Shown one piece after another: positions 51,950 through 60,703 of a stretch of 64,000 bases of DNA (the stretch's first letter is position 1; each line of letters opens with the position of its first letter). The notes under the pieces are model-generated. The model saw only the letters and a program-made list of their open reading frames with translations, was not told where the DNA came from and made no database searches. Source of the stretch: Gemmiger sp. An120 (GTDB lineage: Bacteria; Bacillota; Clostridia; Oscillospirales; Ruminococcaceae). Location of the stretch: assembly GCF_002160955.1 (NCBI RefSeq), contig NZ_NFLN01000002.1, positions 248,001 through 312,000 of the forward strand, in the 5' to 3' direction. Both the position numbers and the translations under genes were made by a program.

Positions 51950-52432
51950 TCACCTCGCTGCGCCCGGCATATGGGGCGAAATATACTGATTAAGCTGCTG
52001 GGTGATGGTCTTGGCGTCCTCTTCCGTGCGCATCAGGATCAGGAAGGTATCATCGCCGGAAAGCGTACCCACCACATTTTGCCAGGGCATGGCGTCAAAC
52101 ATGCCGCAAGCCGCATTGGCCATACCGGAATAGCACTTGACCAGCACCACATGGCCGGCATTGTCCACCCGCAGCACCGATTCCCGGAAAATCGTCTCAA
52201 AGCGGCTGGCAGAATGCGGTGTAAAGGCATTCTGGTTTGCAGGCGTAACGTAGCGGTATCCCCCGCCGCTGGCCGCAGTTTTGATCAGGCCCAGCTCCCG
52301 GATATCCCGGGAAACCGTGGCCTGGGTCACCTCAAAGCCGGCTGCCTTGAGCCGCTGCAGCAGCTCTTCCTGCCGGTCGATGGGATGCTCTTCGATCAGT
52401 TGCAGGATCACCTGCTGACGTTTGCTTTTCAC
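51950..52432 (-). CDS. argR: Arginine repressor
   Basis: A 160-residue regulator. The N-terminal winged helix has RQEELLQRLKAAGFEVTQATVSRDIRELGLIK (split over about 17-52); the C-terminal oligomerisation and arginine-binding domain has GTLSGDDTFLILMRTEEDAKTI (about 124-145) with the conserved GD-T core. Start is GTG at 52432, close behind the nadK stop, with a weak AAAGGT site, so it is probably coupled. It senses arginine and controls arginine metabolism. Confidence 0.94.
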   Translation of the reverse strand: MKSKRQQVILQLIEEHPIDRQEELLQRLKAAGFEVTQATVSRDIRELGLIKTAASGGGYRYVTPANQNAFTPHSASRFETIFRESVLRVDNAGHVVLVKCYSGMANAACGMFDAMPWQNVVGTLSGDDTFLILMRTEEDAKTITQQLNQYISPHMPGAAR

Positions 52433-52439
52433 GGTTGGT

Positions 52440-53252
52440 TCACCGACCTTTCAGTTTTTTGTCTATGGCCATAAACTGATCAGCCGGGTTAAAGCTGATC
52501 AGATCCAGGTGACTGTCCGCCAGGCTGATCTCAACCTGAGCGCCGGGAGAAAGGCTATGGTCGCCGGCCCCGTCGGCCGACACGCAAACCGGATCGCTGC
52601 CGGTGTATTCCCCCACCCGGATGGTCAGACGGCGCTGGGCGCTGAATACCATGGGCGGGCTTTGCAGGCTGTGGGCGCAGATGGGGGTAACCACCATCCC
52701 GCCAATACGCGCATCCAGAATCGGGCCGCCTGCACTCAAAGAATAGGCTGTAGAGCCGGTGGGGGTGGCCACGATCACGCCATCCCCCCGATACCGGTTC
52801 ACCAGCGTACCGTCACACCAGACAGCAAACTCAATGGTCTGCATCCGCCAGCCTTTGTACAGAACCACATCGTTCAGCGCGGTCTGCTCCCAGGCATCGC
52901 AGCGGGCCCGCAGCAGCATCCGTCTGTCCAGCTGATAGTCACCGGCTGCCAGCCGGGCCAGTTTGGAGGGCATCTCCTCAATCTCGCAGGTAGCCAGAAA
53001 GCCGACCCGCCCCAGATTGATTCCCAGAATAGGAATGCCATACGGCTGGGTGCGCCGGGCCGTATGCAGAATGGTACCGTCGCCGCCAATGGTGAGTACG
53101 GCATCGGCAGAAGCCAGTGCCGCTTCGTCCCGGGCCGGGTCGGCATCCGGCCAGACCGTACAGGCTCCCTGCTGCTGCAGAATGGCAGCGGCCTGTTCGG
53201 CGACCTGCAACGCCTCCGGTTTTTGCTGGTTGAGTACCATGTATACGGTCAT
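52440..53252 (-). CDS. nadK: NAD kinase
   Basis: A 270-residue kinase that makes NADP from NAD. The catalytic GGDGTIL motif is at 56-62 and GINLGRVGFLAT at about 80-91. The NE/D motif appears as LNDVVLYKG (about 125-133), using Asp. TGSTAYSLSAGGPI (about 160-173) is conserved. ATG at 53252 has GGAGG 9 bp upstream; the longer frame to 53282 runs into tlyA. Gene order tlyA-nadK-argR-recN is standard in Firmicutes. Confidence 0.94.
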   Translation of the reverse strand: MTVYMVLNQQKPEALQVAEQAAAILQQQGACTVWPDADPARDEAALASADAVLTIGGDGTILHTARRTQPYGIPILGINLGRVGFLATCEIEEMPSKLARLAAGDYQLDRRMLLRARCDAWEQTALNDVVLYKGWRMQTIEFAVWCDGTLVNRYRGDGVIVATPTGSTAYSLSAGGPILDARIGGMVVTPICAHSLQSPPMVFSAQRRLTIRVGEYTGSDPVCVSADGAGDHSLSPGAQVEISLADSHLDLISFNPADQFMAIDKKLKGR

Positions 53253-53274
53253 AGTTCGACGCCTCCCGCGAAGA

Positions 53275-54075
53275 TCAGTCAAGGGTTTCGTGGGCGCGCC
53301 GCACCAGATCCCGGGCTATACTCTCGTCCAGCGCCGTCGGGGATTCCGAGCGCTGCACATGCATCAAAAACTCAATATTGCCTTCCGGGCCTTTGATTGG
53401 CGAATGATCCAGCCCCAGCACCGAAAAGCCGTTGGTGGTGGCGTGCTCCATCGCCTGCAGCAGCACCTCCAGATGGGTTTCGGGTTCCCGCACAACGCCC
53501 TTTTTACCGACCTTTTCCCGGCCGGCTTCGAACTGCGGCTTGACCAGGCAGACGCCATCGGCCTGGGGCACACAGATACGGGCTGCCACAGGAAAAATGT
53601 GTTTGAGAGAGATAAACGATACGTCCACGCTGAAGAACTCCACCGGTTCCGCCAGCATATCCGGCGTAACATTGCGGATGTTGGTGCGTTCCATATTGAC
53701 GACCCGGGCATCGGTGCGCAGCGACCAGGCAAGCTGCCCATACCCCACGTCCACAGCATACACCTTGGTAGCACCATTCTGCAGCATGCAATCGGTAAAA
53801 CCGCCGGTGGAAGCACCGATGTCCATGCAGACTTTGCCCGCCGGATGTACCGGGAACACCTGCATGGCCTTTTCCAGCTTCAGCCCGCCGCGGCTTACAT
53901 ATCCGATATCATGGCCGCGTACCTCTACCTTGGCATCTTCCGGGATCATGTCGCCTGCCTTGTCGCATTTCTGCTCGTTGACAAACACCACACCCGCCAT
54001 AATCAGGGCTTTGGCCCGTTCCCGGCTCTGCGCCAGGCCATTCTGGCACAGATATTGATCCAGCCGTATCTTCAA
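53275..54075 (-). CDS. tlyA: TlyA-family rRNA 2'-O-methyltransferase
   Basis: A 266-residue protein with an N-terminal S4 RNA-binding domain (RLDQYLCQNGLAQSRERAKALIM, about 4-26, split motif) and an FtsJ-like SAM methyltransferase domain (CMDIGASTGGFTDCMLQNGA from about 83, then VKPQFEAGREKVGKKG near 170). The family methylates ribosomal RNA at cytidine 2'-O and was once called hemolysin. Start is TTG at 54075, 2 bp after the dxs stop, with GGAGG about 10 bp upstream. Confidence 0.92.
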   Translation of the reverse strand: MKIRLDQYLCQNGLAQSRERAKALIMAGVVFVNEQKCDKAGDMIPEDAKVEVRGHDIGYVSRGGLKLEKAMQVFPVHPAGKVCMDIGASTGGFTDCMLQNGATKVYAVDVGYGQLAWSLRTDARVVNMERTNIRNVTPDMLAEPVEFFSVDVSFISLKHIFPVAARICVPQADGVCLVKPQFEAGREKVGKKGVVREPETHLEVLLQAMEHATTNGFSVLGLDHSPIKGPEGNIEFLMHVQRSESPTALDESIARDLVRRAHETLD

Positions 54076-54077
54076 AG

Positions 54078-55934
54078 TTATAAATCCTCCCAGCTTTTTC
54101 GCAGAGCCGCCGCATCCAGCCCCAGCTGGGCTTTCAGGCGGGAAACATCCGCATGGTCAATCTTGTTGGTGGTAACGGCCCGATGAATAAACCGGCCGTG
54201 CCAGCCCGCTGTAAGCAGCGCGGCCTGCAGCTGCTGGCCAATACCGCCGGTGGCAACGCACTCCTCCGCAAACAGCAGGGTATCATAGCGGCCAAGTTCA
54301 CGCACAAGCCCATCCGGCAGCGGATAGATCTGCACCAGCTTATATACATCCACGGCCTGACCGGCGGCAGCCAGCTGCTGCCCGGCCTCCAGCACATCCG
54401 CCGTTTCACTGCCGTAACTGATCAAGACACCAGCGGCGTTGTCCGTTCTGACCAGCTGGTCATAGGGTTTGCCGGAGCATCCCAGCGCAGCCAATGCCGG
54501 GGTTTCGCCGCCCCGGGGGTACCGGATCGCGCGAGGCCCATTCGGTTCTTTCATAAGTTCCGCCAGCCAGTGATCCAGCTCCGCATAGTTGCAGGGAGAC
54601 CAAACCGGCACGCCCGCCTGGCTCAGATACGCAGGGTCATAGATGCCCTGATGGGTCTCGCCATCCCCCGGCACCAGACCGGCCCGGTCCACGGCGAACA
54701 GCACGTTCAGCCCCATCAGCCGCACATCATGGATCACCTGATCAAAGGATCGCTGCAGGAAGGTGGAGTAGATTCCTACCACCGGCAGCAGGCCCTGGCT
54801 GGCCAGACCGGCCGCAAAGGTAACCGCATGCTGCTCCGCCATGCCCACGTCGAAGAAACGCTCCGGAAAACGGCGGTACATATACTGCAAACCAGTACCA
54901 TATTTCATTGCAGCCGTAATGGCACAGATACGGCCGTCCTGCTCCGCCAGGCGCACCAGCTGCATGCCAAATTGCGTGGAGAACGAGGCGGCGGGCGCCA
55001 CATCCGGATCCGGCAGGTGGTCGGTATCAAACGACGACACACCGTGGAACTCACCCGGATTTTCCTCAGCTGGTTTAAAGCCCTTTCCCTTTACAGTCAC
55101 CACATGCAGAAAAACCGGGGCCACCTGGTTCTGCAGGTTTTGCAGCAACTCAACAAGGCGTGCCGTATCGTGGCCATCCACCGGGCCAATGTACTGGAAC
55201 CCCATCTCCTCAAACATGGTGGAGTGGTAAATGGTACGGCGCAGCGCCCGTTTACAGGCCTGCAGCGCGCGCACCAGTACTTCCCCCAGAACCGGGATAT
55301 GATCCAGGAACGTTTCCATCCGGGCTTTGGCCTGGTTATACTGCGGATTGGTACGCAGCACCGTAAGATAACGGGCCACAGAACCCACGTTTTTGGAAAT
55401 CGACATCTTATTGTCGTTCAGGATGACAATAAGATTATTGAGGGTATCCACATTGTTCATACCCTCGTACACCATGCCGCCGGTGAAAGCGCCATCCCCT
55501 ACCAGGGCTACCACTTTGCCCGGCTCACCTTTGAGCTTTTTCGCCTGGGCCATGCCGATGGCGGCGGAAATCGCCGTGTTCCCGTGCCCGGCCACAAAGG
55601 CATCGTGCTCACTTTCGGACGGCGAAGGGAACCCGGACAAACCGCCCTCCTGGCGGAGTTTTTCAAAACCGCTGCGGCGGCCGGTAAGCAATTTATGGGT
55701 ATAGCACTGGTGCCCCACATCGAAAACGAATTTGTCCTGCGGGGTGTTGAGAACATAATGAAGCGCAACCGTCAGTTCCACCGTGCCCAGATTGGAAGCC
55801 AGGTGGCCGCCGGTGCGGGATACGCTGTGAATCAGAAAATCCCGGATCTCCTGACAGAGCAGGGGCAGCTGTTCCGGAAACAGCTTTTTCAGCTCCTGCG
55901 GACTGTTGATCCGGTCCAGAAGCGGATAGGGCAT
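54078..55934 (-). CDS. dxs: 1-deoxy-D-xylulose-5-phosphate synthase
   Basis: A 618-residue thiamine diphosphate enzyme that joins pyruvate and glyceraldehyde-3-phosphate in the first step of the MEP isoprenoid pathway. The thiamine-binding GDGAFTGGMVYEGMNN (about 145-160) ends in the ND-type metal motif, and the transketolase pyrimidine domain has FDVGMAEQHAVTFAAGLA (about 362-379). ATG 55934 is preferred to ATG 55940 because GGAGG lies 8 bp before it. It lies 23 bp downstream of the YuiD-like gene and near ispA. Confidence 0.96.
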   Translation of the reverse strand: MPYPLLDRINSPQELKKLFPEQLPLLCQEIRDFLIHSVSRTGGHLASNLGTVELTVALHYVLNTPQDKFVFDVGHQCYTHKLLTGRRSGFEKLRQEGGLSGFPSPSESEHDAFVAGHGNTAISAAIGMAQAKKLKGEPGKVVALVGDGAFTGGMVYEGMNNVDTLNNLIVILNDNKMSISKNVGSVARYLTVLRTNPQYNQAKARMETFLDHIPVLGEVLVRALQACKRALRRTIYHSTMFEEMGFQYIGPVDGHDTARLVELLQNLQNQVAPVFLHVVTVKGKGFKPAEENPGEFHGVSSFDTDHLPDPDVAPAASFSTQFGMQLVRLAEQDGRICAITAAMKYGTGLQYMYRRFPERFFDVGMAEQHAVTFAAGLASQGLLPVVGIYSTFLQRSFDQVIHDVRLMGLNVLFAVDRAGLVPGDGETHQGIYDPAYLSQAGVPVWSPCNYAELDHWLAELMKEPNGPRAIRYPRGGETPALAALGCSGKPYDQLVRTDNAAGVLISYGSETADVLEAGQQLAAAGQAVDVYKLVQIYPLPDGLVRELGRYDTLLFAEECVATGGIGQQLQAALLTAGWHGRFIHRAVTTNKIDHADVSRLKAQLGLDAAALRKSWEDL

Positions 55935-55957
55935 ATGCATGACCTCCGAGTACAGGA

Positions 55958-56428
55958 TTACAGGTTGACCGGCAGAATAAACCCGATCAGAATGCCCAGC
56001 ACAGCACCGCTGAGCACCTCAAAGGGTGTATGGCCAACCATTTCCTTCAGTTTCTTGTCCGCAAAGATCGGCGCATTGCGGGCATTGTCGTCCATCCACT
56101 GGTTCAGAATCCGGTTCAGGACCTTGGCCTGCTCACCGGTTTCACGCCGGACGCCCATAGCGTCATACATAACGATTACCGCCAGCACAAAGGCCATGGC
56201 AAACATAGGCGAGTGCACCCCCACATACCGCCCGGTAGCGATCAGCATGGAACAGACCGTGCTGGAATGGGCGCTGGGCATACCGCCTGCTCCCCACATA
56301 CGTTCCAGGTCAAACTCGCCGATCACCCAAAAGTTGATGAGCGTTTTGAGCACCTGGGCCACAAGCCATCCGATCAGCGAGATGCTGAGTATGATGTTCC
56401 AGCTGTAGACGAGTTTGATCCACTCCAT
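55958..56428 (-). CDS. YuiD/DUF212 divergent PAP2-family membrane protein
   Basis: A 156-residue membrane protein with about four helices. The motif GGMPSAHSSTVCSM (about 48-61) and MYDAMGVRRETGEQAKVLN (about 87-105) define the DUF212/YuiD family, which resembles PAP2 phosphatases. No enzyme activity is proven. Between ispA and dxs, a link to polyprenyl phosphates is plausible but inferred. ATG 56428 is chosen from family alignment memory; a GTG at 56443 overlaps the AAGGAG and is less likely. Confidence 0.85.
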   Translation of the reverse strand: MEWIKLVYSWNIILSISLIGWLVAQVLKTLINFWVIGEFDLERMWGAGGMPSAHSSTVCSMLIATGRYVGVHSPMFAMAFVLAVIVMYDAMGVRRETGEQAKVLNRILNQWMDDNARNAPIFADKKLKEMVGHTPFEVLSGAVLGILIGFILPVNL

Positions 56429-56446
56429 ACCTGTTTTGCTCACTCC

Positions 56447-57322
56447 TTACTTTTTACGTTCCAGCAGCGCTCCGGCCATCCGGCGCAGGAATTCCGCCCG
56501 GGGGCCAAAGCCGTTCAGGGCGGTGCAGGCCTCTTCATTGACCTGCTGTGCCAGGCGCTGTGCACCTTCGGGACCATACAGGGTTGCGAAGGTGGTCTTT
56601 CCGTTTTCCGCATCGCTGCCGATGGGTTTGCCAAGCTGCTCTGCCGTTGAAGTAACATCCAGCACGTCATCTACGATCTGGAACACAAGTCCCAGCCCAT
56701 AGGCGAACGTCTCCAGCGCCTGCCGCTGTTCGGCGGTTCCATCTGCAGCAGCCGCGCCCATCTGCACCGCCGCGTTGATCAGCGCCCCGGTCTTGTTCCG
56801 GTGAATACGGCGCAGCACTTCGTCGGTGGCCGGCTTGCCCTCCCAGGCGATATCCAGTTCCTGACCAAGCACCATGCCCCTTGCACCGGCGCCATGGGCC
56901 AGCGCCTGCACGGCAGCGGTGCGGGCCTGCTCGGAAAGCGGCGCATCCCCGATCACCTCAAAAGCAGTGGTCAGCAACGCATCGCCGGCCAGAAGGGCGG
57001 TGGCTTCCCCAAACTGCTTGTGGCAGGAGGGGCGGCCGCGCCGGAAATCGTCATCATCCATGCAGGGAAGATCGTCATGGATCAGGGAGTAGGCATGCAG
57101 CATTTCCACAGCGCCTGCCAGCCAGGATGCAGCCTCAATGTCGCCGCCCAGCATATCGCACACGGCCAGCACCAGAACAGCGCGCACCCGCTTGCCGCCG
57201 CCCATCAGGCTGTACCGGGCAGCCCGGCAAACCTGTGAATCCTCCGGCAGATAGGTTTCGCACAATGTCTGCAGGCGGTCTTCCGCCAGTTTTTGGTACC
57301 GTGCGTACTCCGGCATATCCAT
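56447..57322 (-). CDS. ispA: Polyprenyl (farnesyl/geranyl) diphosphate synthase
   Basis: A 291-residue trans-prenyltransferase that builds farnesyl diphosphate from C5 units. The first aspartate-rich motif is DDLPCMDDDDFRRGRPSCH (about 79-97) and the second FQIVDDVLDV (about 218-227). The residues before the first motif (MLHAYSLIHDD) suit a short-chain product. ATG 57322 has GGAGG 8 bp upstream and lies 3 bp after the xseB stop. With dxs it supplies undecaprenyl and other isoprenoid precursors. Confidence 0.95.
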   Translation of the reverse strand: MDMPEYARYQKLAEDRLQTLCETYLPEDSQVCRAARYSLMGGGKRVRAVLVLAVCDMLGGDIEAASWLAGAVEMLHAYSLIHDDLPCMDDDDFRRGRPSCHKQFGEATALLAGDALLTTAFEVIGDAPLSEQARTAAVQALAHGAGARGMVLGQELDIAWEGKPATDEVLRRIHRNKTGALINAAVQMGAAAADGTAEQRQALETFAYGLGLVFQIVDDVLDVTSTAEQLGKPIGSDAENGKTTFATLYGPEGAQRLAQQVNEEACTALNGFGPRAEFLRRMAGALLERKK

Positions 57323-57325
57323 GGG

Positions 57326-57550
57326 TCAGTCCTCCTCTGTTTGTTTGGGCGACGCAGCCAACAGCGTCTGGTCAATCTGCTCAATCTGCAGCTTGGCCTG
57401 GGCAAGGGATTCTTCGCAGAACTGCACCAGCTGCGCCGCCTGACTGTACAGGGCGATGGACTGGTCCAGGGTGGTATCCGGGTCGGCCAGTTTATCCAGC
57501 AGCTGTTCCAGCTGGCTCATCCCCTGTTCAAAGTTTTTCGGTGTCTTCAT
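57326..57550 (-). CDS. xseB: Exodeoxyribonuclease VII small subunit
   Basis: A 74-residue protein with NFEQGMSQLEQLLDKLADPDTTLDQSIALYSQ, a split of the XseB helical hairpin (about 5-36), followed by a second helix and an acidic tail. It binds XseA to form the single-strand nuclease. ATG 57550 is preferred to 57565 because GAGGT is 8 bp upstream. It overlaps xseA by 23 bp. Confidence 0.93.
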   Translation of the reverse strand: MKTPKNFEQGMSQLEQLLDKLADPDTTLDQSIALYSQAAQLVQFCEESLAQAKLQIEQIDQTLLAASPKQTEED

Positions 57551-58754
57551 TCTGTTTGACCTCAATGCTTTCTATGCGGCAACGGGCGCGGCAACCATCG
57601 CCGCGCAGCCAGAGCTGCTGGCCCGGCTGCTGCTGAGCCAGACACAGGCTTTTGCCGGTCCGGGTTTCCGGGATGCAGTAGCCGCGGGCCAGAACCCGGT
57701 ACGGGCTCAGCGAATCCAATACCTGCAGGCTGTGGGCAAAACGGGTCTGGGCAGCCCGGCAGCAGGTTTCCATCCGGCTGCTCAGCTGCCGGCAACTGTT
57801 ATCCAGCCAGGCTCTGCGCTGCTCAATGCCGTGCAGAGGAGAAAGGTCCGCCAAATTCTGACGGGCCGTAACAGTATCATTATAGCATAAATGCAGTCTG
57901 TCTTGCATATTTTTATGCATTTTATCATAAATCTCTGCAAGTGCGCGGCGAATCTGTGCCTGGTCGGGCACTGCCAGTTCCGCAGCCGCAGAGGGGGTGG
58001 GGGCCCGCATATCCGCCACAAAATCCAGGATCGTATAGTCAATCTCATGCCCTACCGCCGAAATCAACGGCGTGCGGCAGGCAAAAGCGGCGCGGGCAAT
58101 CCCCTCGTCGTTGAACACCCACAGGTCCTCCCGGGAACCGCCGCCCCGGGCCACAATGATGACCTGGGCCCGGCCATCTGCATCCAGGGCACGGATTCCG
58201 CCGGCGATCTGGGCGGCGGCTTCCCTGCCCTGCACGTTGACCGGAGCGACAAGCAGCCGGGTCAACGGCCAGCGGCGGCCGATCACCTGCAGAATATCCT
58301 GCAGTGCCGCCCCCGTACCGGAAGTGACCACCCCCACACAGGAGGGCATGGGCGGCAGCGGCTGCTTTGCCTCCGGGCGGAACAGTCCTTCTGCCGCCAG
58401 ACGGGCTTTCAGTTCTTCAAAGGCCATCTGCGCAGCGCCGATGCCGTCCGGCATCAGATCGCGCACATACACCTGAAAGGCACCGTCCCGCTCGTACAGG
58501 CTGACCCGGCAGCGAACCACGACCTGCATGCCATCCTGCGGGCGGAATGCCAGACGGGCAGCGTCCCGGCTGAACATAACTGCCTTGACGCTGCTTTGCG
58601 CATCCCGCAAAGAAAAGTAGCAGTGGCCGCTTTTGGCATGGCGCACAAAGTTTGCGATCTCGCCCCGCAGCGCCAGATCCGCCAGGACGGCATCCCCTTC
58701 CAGCACCGATTTGACATACCGGTTCAGAGCTGTTATGCCGATTACCTGGGGCAT
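57528..58754 (-). CDS. xseA: Exodeoxyribonuclease VII large subunit
   Basis: A 408-residue nuclease subunit that degrades single-stranded DNA. The N-terminal OB domain has VIGITALNRYVKSVLEGD and GEIANFVRHAKSGHCYFSL (about 30-48). The catalytic domain has GVVTSGTGAALQDILQV (about 140-156), RGGGSREDLWVFND (about 206-219) and ISAVGHEIDYTI (about 236-247). The coiled-coil C-terminus is a little short (family about 400-450). It overlaps the TsaD-like gene by 13 bp. Confidence 0.95.
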   Translation of the reverse strand: MPQVIGITALNRYVKSVLEGDAVLADLALRGEIANFVRHAKSGHCYFSLRDAQSSVKAVMFSRDAARLAFRPQDGMQVVVRCRVSLYERDGAFQVYVRDLMPDGIGAAQMAFEELKARLAAEGLFRPEAKQPLPPMPSCVGVVTSGTGAALQDILQVIGRRWPLTRLLVAPVNVQGREAAAQIAGGIRALDADGRAQVIIVARGGGSREDLWVFNDEGIARAAFACRTPLISAVGHEIDYTILDFVADMRAPTPSAAAELAVPDQAQIRRALAEIYDKMHKNMQDRLHLCYNDTVTARQNLADLSPLHGIEQRRAWLDNSCRQLSSRMETCCRAAQTRFAHSLQVLDSLSPYRVLARGYCIPETRTGKSLCLAQQQPGQQLWLRGDGCRARCRIESIEVKQNEDTEKL

Positions 58755-59680
58755 ACGGTCTCCTCTCTGGCGGCCAGCACCGCCACGCCAATGGCATTAT
58801 CGGACGAAAAACGTCCGGGCACAAAGCATACATCCGGCAGACGGCGCTGCACATAGTCCCGGATTACCGGGCTGCTCATAACACCGCCGGCGCAGACCAC
58901 CGGCAGGCCGGGATGCAGCCGCAGGGCTTCCCGGGTCATCCGGATCACAGTTTCTCCTACGCAGAGCAGGCAATACCGGCAGACATACGCCGGGGATTTG
59001 CCCTGCTCCAGCAGACGGGCGCACTGGTTTTCCAGCCCGGACAGGCTGCATTCCAGCCCGCGCACCGTGGCGCGGGGACGAATTTCTTCGTCGCATTCGG
59101 CAGCAAGACGGGAGACCTGCTCCCCCGCCGGGAATGCAAAACCCAGCCGGACGCCGATGCGGTCCACAGCCTGGCCTGCATACAGGTCGGTGCTGGTACC
59201 CAGAGTTTCCACGCTGCCGTCCGGCCGGCGGAGAAGCAGATCCGTGGTGCCGCCGGAGATATGGAATACCAGCACCGGCTGCTCCCACAGCTGCGGGCGC
59301 TGCGCCGCAAAAATAGCGGCGGCAATATGCCCCTGCTGATGGGTGGTATAATGGACCGGGATGCCGCGCCCCGCAGCGAAAGCCCAGGCGGCGCTGATCC
59401 CCGCCGTAAAGCAGGGCATATAGGAGCCCTCCACCGGGCGGGGCTTTTCCGACACGCCCACCGCGCCGATCGCGGTCAGGTCAACCTGGGCCGCCAGTTC
59501 CCGCAGCATTTCGGGCAGTGCCTGGGTATGATGAAACAGCGCCTCGCTCTGGCGCAGCCCCAGCTGGCCCGGACGGACGGGCAAAAATTTCTTTTTATCA
59601 CAAACAACCTCCCCGGCGGCGGTGTCGAACACCGCCAGGGAGGTTGCGTAATTGCTTGTGTCGATGCCCAGGGTCAGCAT
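58742..59680 (-). CDS. TsaD/Kae1-like (peptidase M22) paralogue
   Basis: A 312-residue protein of the ASKHA superfamily related to TsaD, the tRNA threonylcarbamoyl-adenosine enzyme. It starts LGIDTSNYATSLAVFD, has the metal-ligand pair in THQQGHIAAA (about 110-119, HxxxH), GGTTDLLL near 142, and GGVMSSPVIRDYVQ and FSSDNAIGVAVLA near the end. It is shorter than TsaD (about 335-340) and its metal motif lacks the usual HxEGH, so it may be the lineage-specific second paralogue rather than TsaD itself. It lies between nusB and xseA. Confidence 0.8.
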   Translation of the reverse strand: MLTLGIDTSNYATSLAVFDTAAGEVVCDKKKFLPVRPGQLGLRQSEALFHHTQALPEMLRELAAQVDLTAIGAVGVSEKPRPVEGSYMPCFTAGISAAWAFAAGRGIPVHYTTHQQGHIAAAIFAAQRPQLWEQPVLVFHISGGTTDLLLRRPDGSVETLGTSTDLYAGQAVDRIGVRLGFAFPAGEQVSRLAAECDEEIRPRATVRGLECSLSGLENQCARLLEQGKSPAYVCRYCLLCVGETVIRMTREALRLHPGLPVVCAGGVMSSPVIRDYVQRRLPDVCFVPGRFSSDNAIGVAVLAAREETVCPR

Positions 59681-60108
59681 ACGGGCTGTGCCTCACTGTC
59701 CTGTGCCATGTCCCGGGCGATGGAGCCCAGCAGGCCGTTGACAAACTGGTAATCTTCTTCACCGCCGTATTTCTTGGCCAGCTCCACGGCTTCGTTGATC
59801 GCCACGCCGGGCAGCTTTTCTTCCCCATAAAGCATTTCGGCCACAGCCAGACGAACCAGGGTCAGGCTGACGCGGGGCAGGCGAGCCATGGTCCAGCCCT
59901 TGAGCCGGGGCTCGATCAGAGCGTCGATCTCGGCAGCATGGGCCGCGCAGGCACGCAGCAGCGATTCGCCGAAGTCATCCACCGGGTATTCCCCATCCTG
60001 ACGGCTGAATTCAATCACTTCCTCCAGCGTTCCCACATCAAACGAGGTGCTGAACGCGGCGATAAAAGCATTTTCCCGGGCAGCGCGCCGGGGCAGTTTC
60101 TGTTCCAT
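59674..60108 (-). CDS. nusB: Transcription antitermination protein NusB
   Basis: A 144-residue all-helical RNA-binding protein needed for rRNA antitermination. It begins RRAARENAFIAAFSTSF and has the C-terminal motifs RVSLTLVRLAVAEMLYGEEKLPGVAINEAVELAKKYG (split, about 80-116) and FVNGLLGSIARD. Length is normal. AAGGAG precedes the ATG. It overlaps the TsaD-like gene by 7 bp. Confidence 0.94.
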   Translation of the reverse strand: MEQKLPRRAARENAFIAAFSTSFDVGTLEEVIEFSRQDGEYPVDDFGESLLRACAAHAAEIDALIEPRLKGWTMARLPRVSLTLVRLAVAEMLYGEEKLPGVAINEAVELAKKYGGEEDYQFVNGLLGSIARDMAQDSEAQPVC

Positions 60109-60203
60109 ATTTTCTCCTTACACACAAAATACGCCCCCCGCCGGTGAGGTTCCCGCAGCAACCGGGCCCGGCCGACGGAGAGACGCGTCTTTTTCTGCTG
60201 GTT

Positions 60204-60572
60204 TTATTCTTCCCCGTCCGGCATTTCCACGCCCACACCGGTGATCACCACATTGACCCGGGAGACGGTAATGCTGGTCATGTTCTGCACAGACGCCTTG
60301 ACGTTCTGCTGGACCTTTTCGCTCAAAGCCGGGATGCGGGCACCATAGGCAATGGTCACATTCACCGTGATCTCGGCCACCTCATCCTGCAGGGTGACCT
60401 CTACAGGCTTGGGTGTCGCCAGCCGGCCCAAAAGGCTTTTCATGCTGTACGGGCAGGCTTTGACCTCCCGCACACCGTCTACCTCCAGCGCGGCCAGACG
60501 GGCGATCTTGGCAATCACATCGGTAGAGATCTGCAGACTTCCGCCCACGAGGTTCTGGTCTTTCACTTCCAT
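60204..60572 (-). CDS. Asp23/Gls24 family envelope stress protein
   Basis: A 122-residue protein. It has GSLQISTDVIAKIARLAALEVDGVREV (the Asp23 core, about 11-37) and VNVTIAYGARIPALSEKVQQNVKASVQNMT (about 70-99). In Firmicutes the gene commonly precedes nusB, as here. It probably acts at the membrane in envelope homeostasis. AGGAGG lies 8 bp before the ATG. A promoter in the 131-bp gap behind spoIIIAH makes it the first gene of the housekeeping run. Confidence 0.93.
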   Translation of the reverse strand: MEVKDQNLVGGSLQISTDVIAKIARLAALEVDGVREVKACPYSMKSLLGRLATPKPVEVTLQDEVAEITVNVTIAYGARIPALSEKVQQNVKASVQNMTSITVSRVNVVITGVGVEMPDGEE

Positions 60573-60657
60573 GGAAAAGCCCTCCTACAAAATCTTTGCG
60601 AAACGGATCACCGGCCCGCACGGAGCCGTTTGCCGTTCTTTTTCATTGTTGTTGCCT

Positions 60658-60686
60658 ATTATACCACTCTTATTCACATTTCGCAA
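60658..60686 (-). promoter_or_regulatory. Sigma-A promoter of the asp23-nusB-xseAB-ispA-dxs run
   Basis: On the minus strand TTGCGA (60686-60681), 17 bp and a perfect TATAAT (60663-60658), about 86 bp before the Asp23 start. It lies behind spoIIIAH, so vegetative genes need not depend on sporulation transcription. Confidence 0.78.
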
Positions 60687-60703
60687 CCGATTTTCCGGCG
60701 GGT

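Noticed and set aside
54153-56408. A 751-codon open frame on the plus strand opposite dxs and the YuiD-like gene
   Set aside because: Antisense shadow of two recognised genes.
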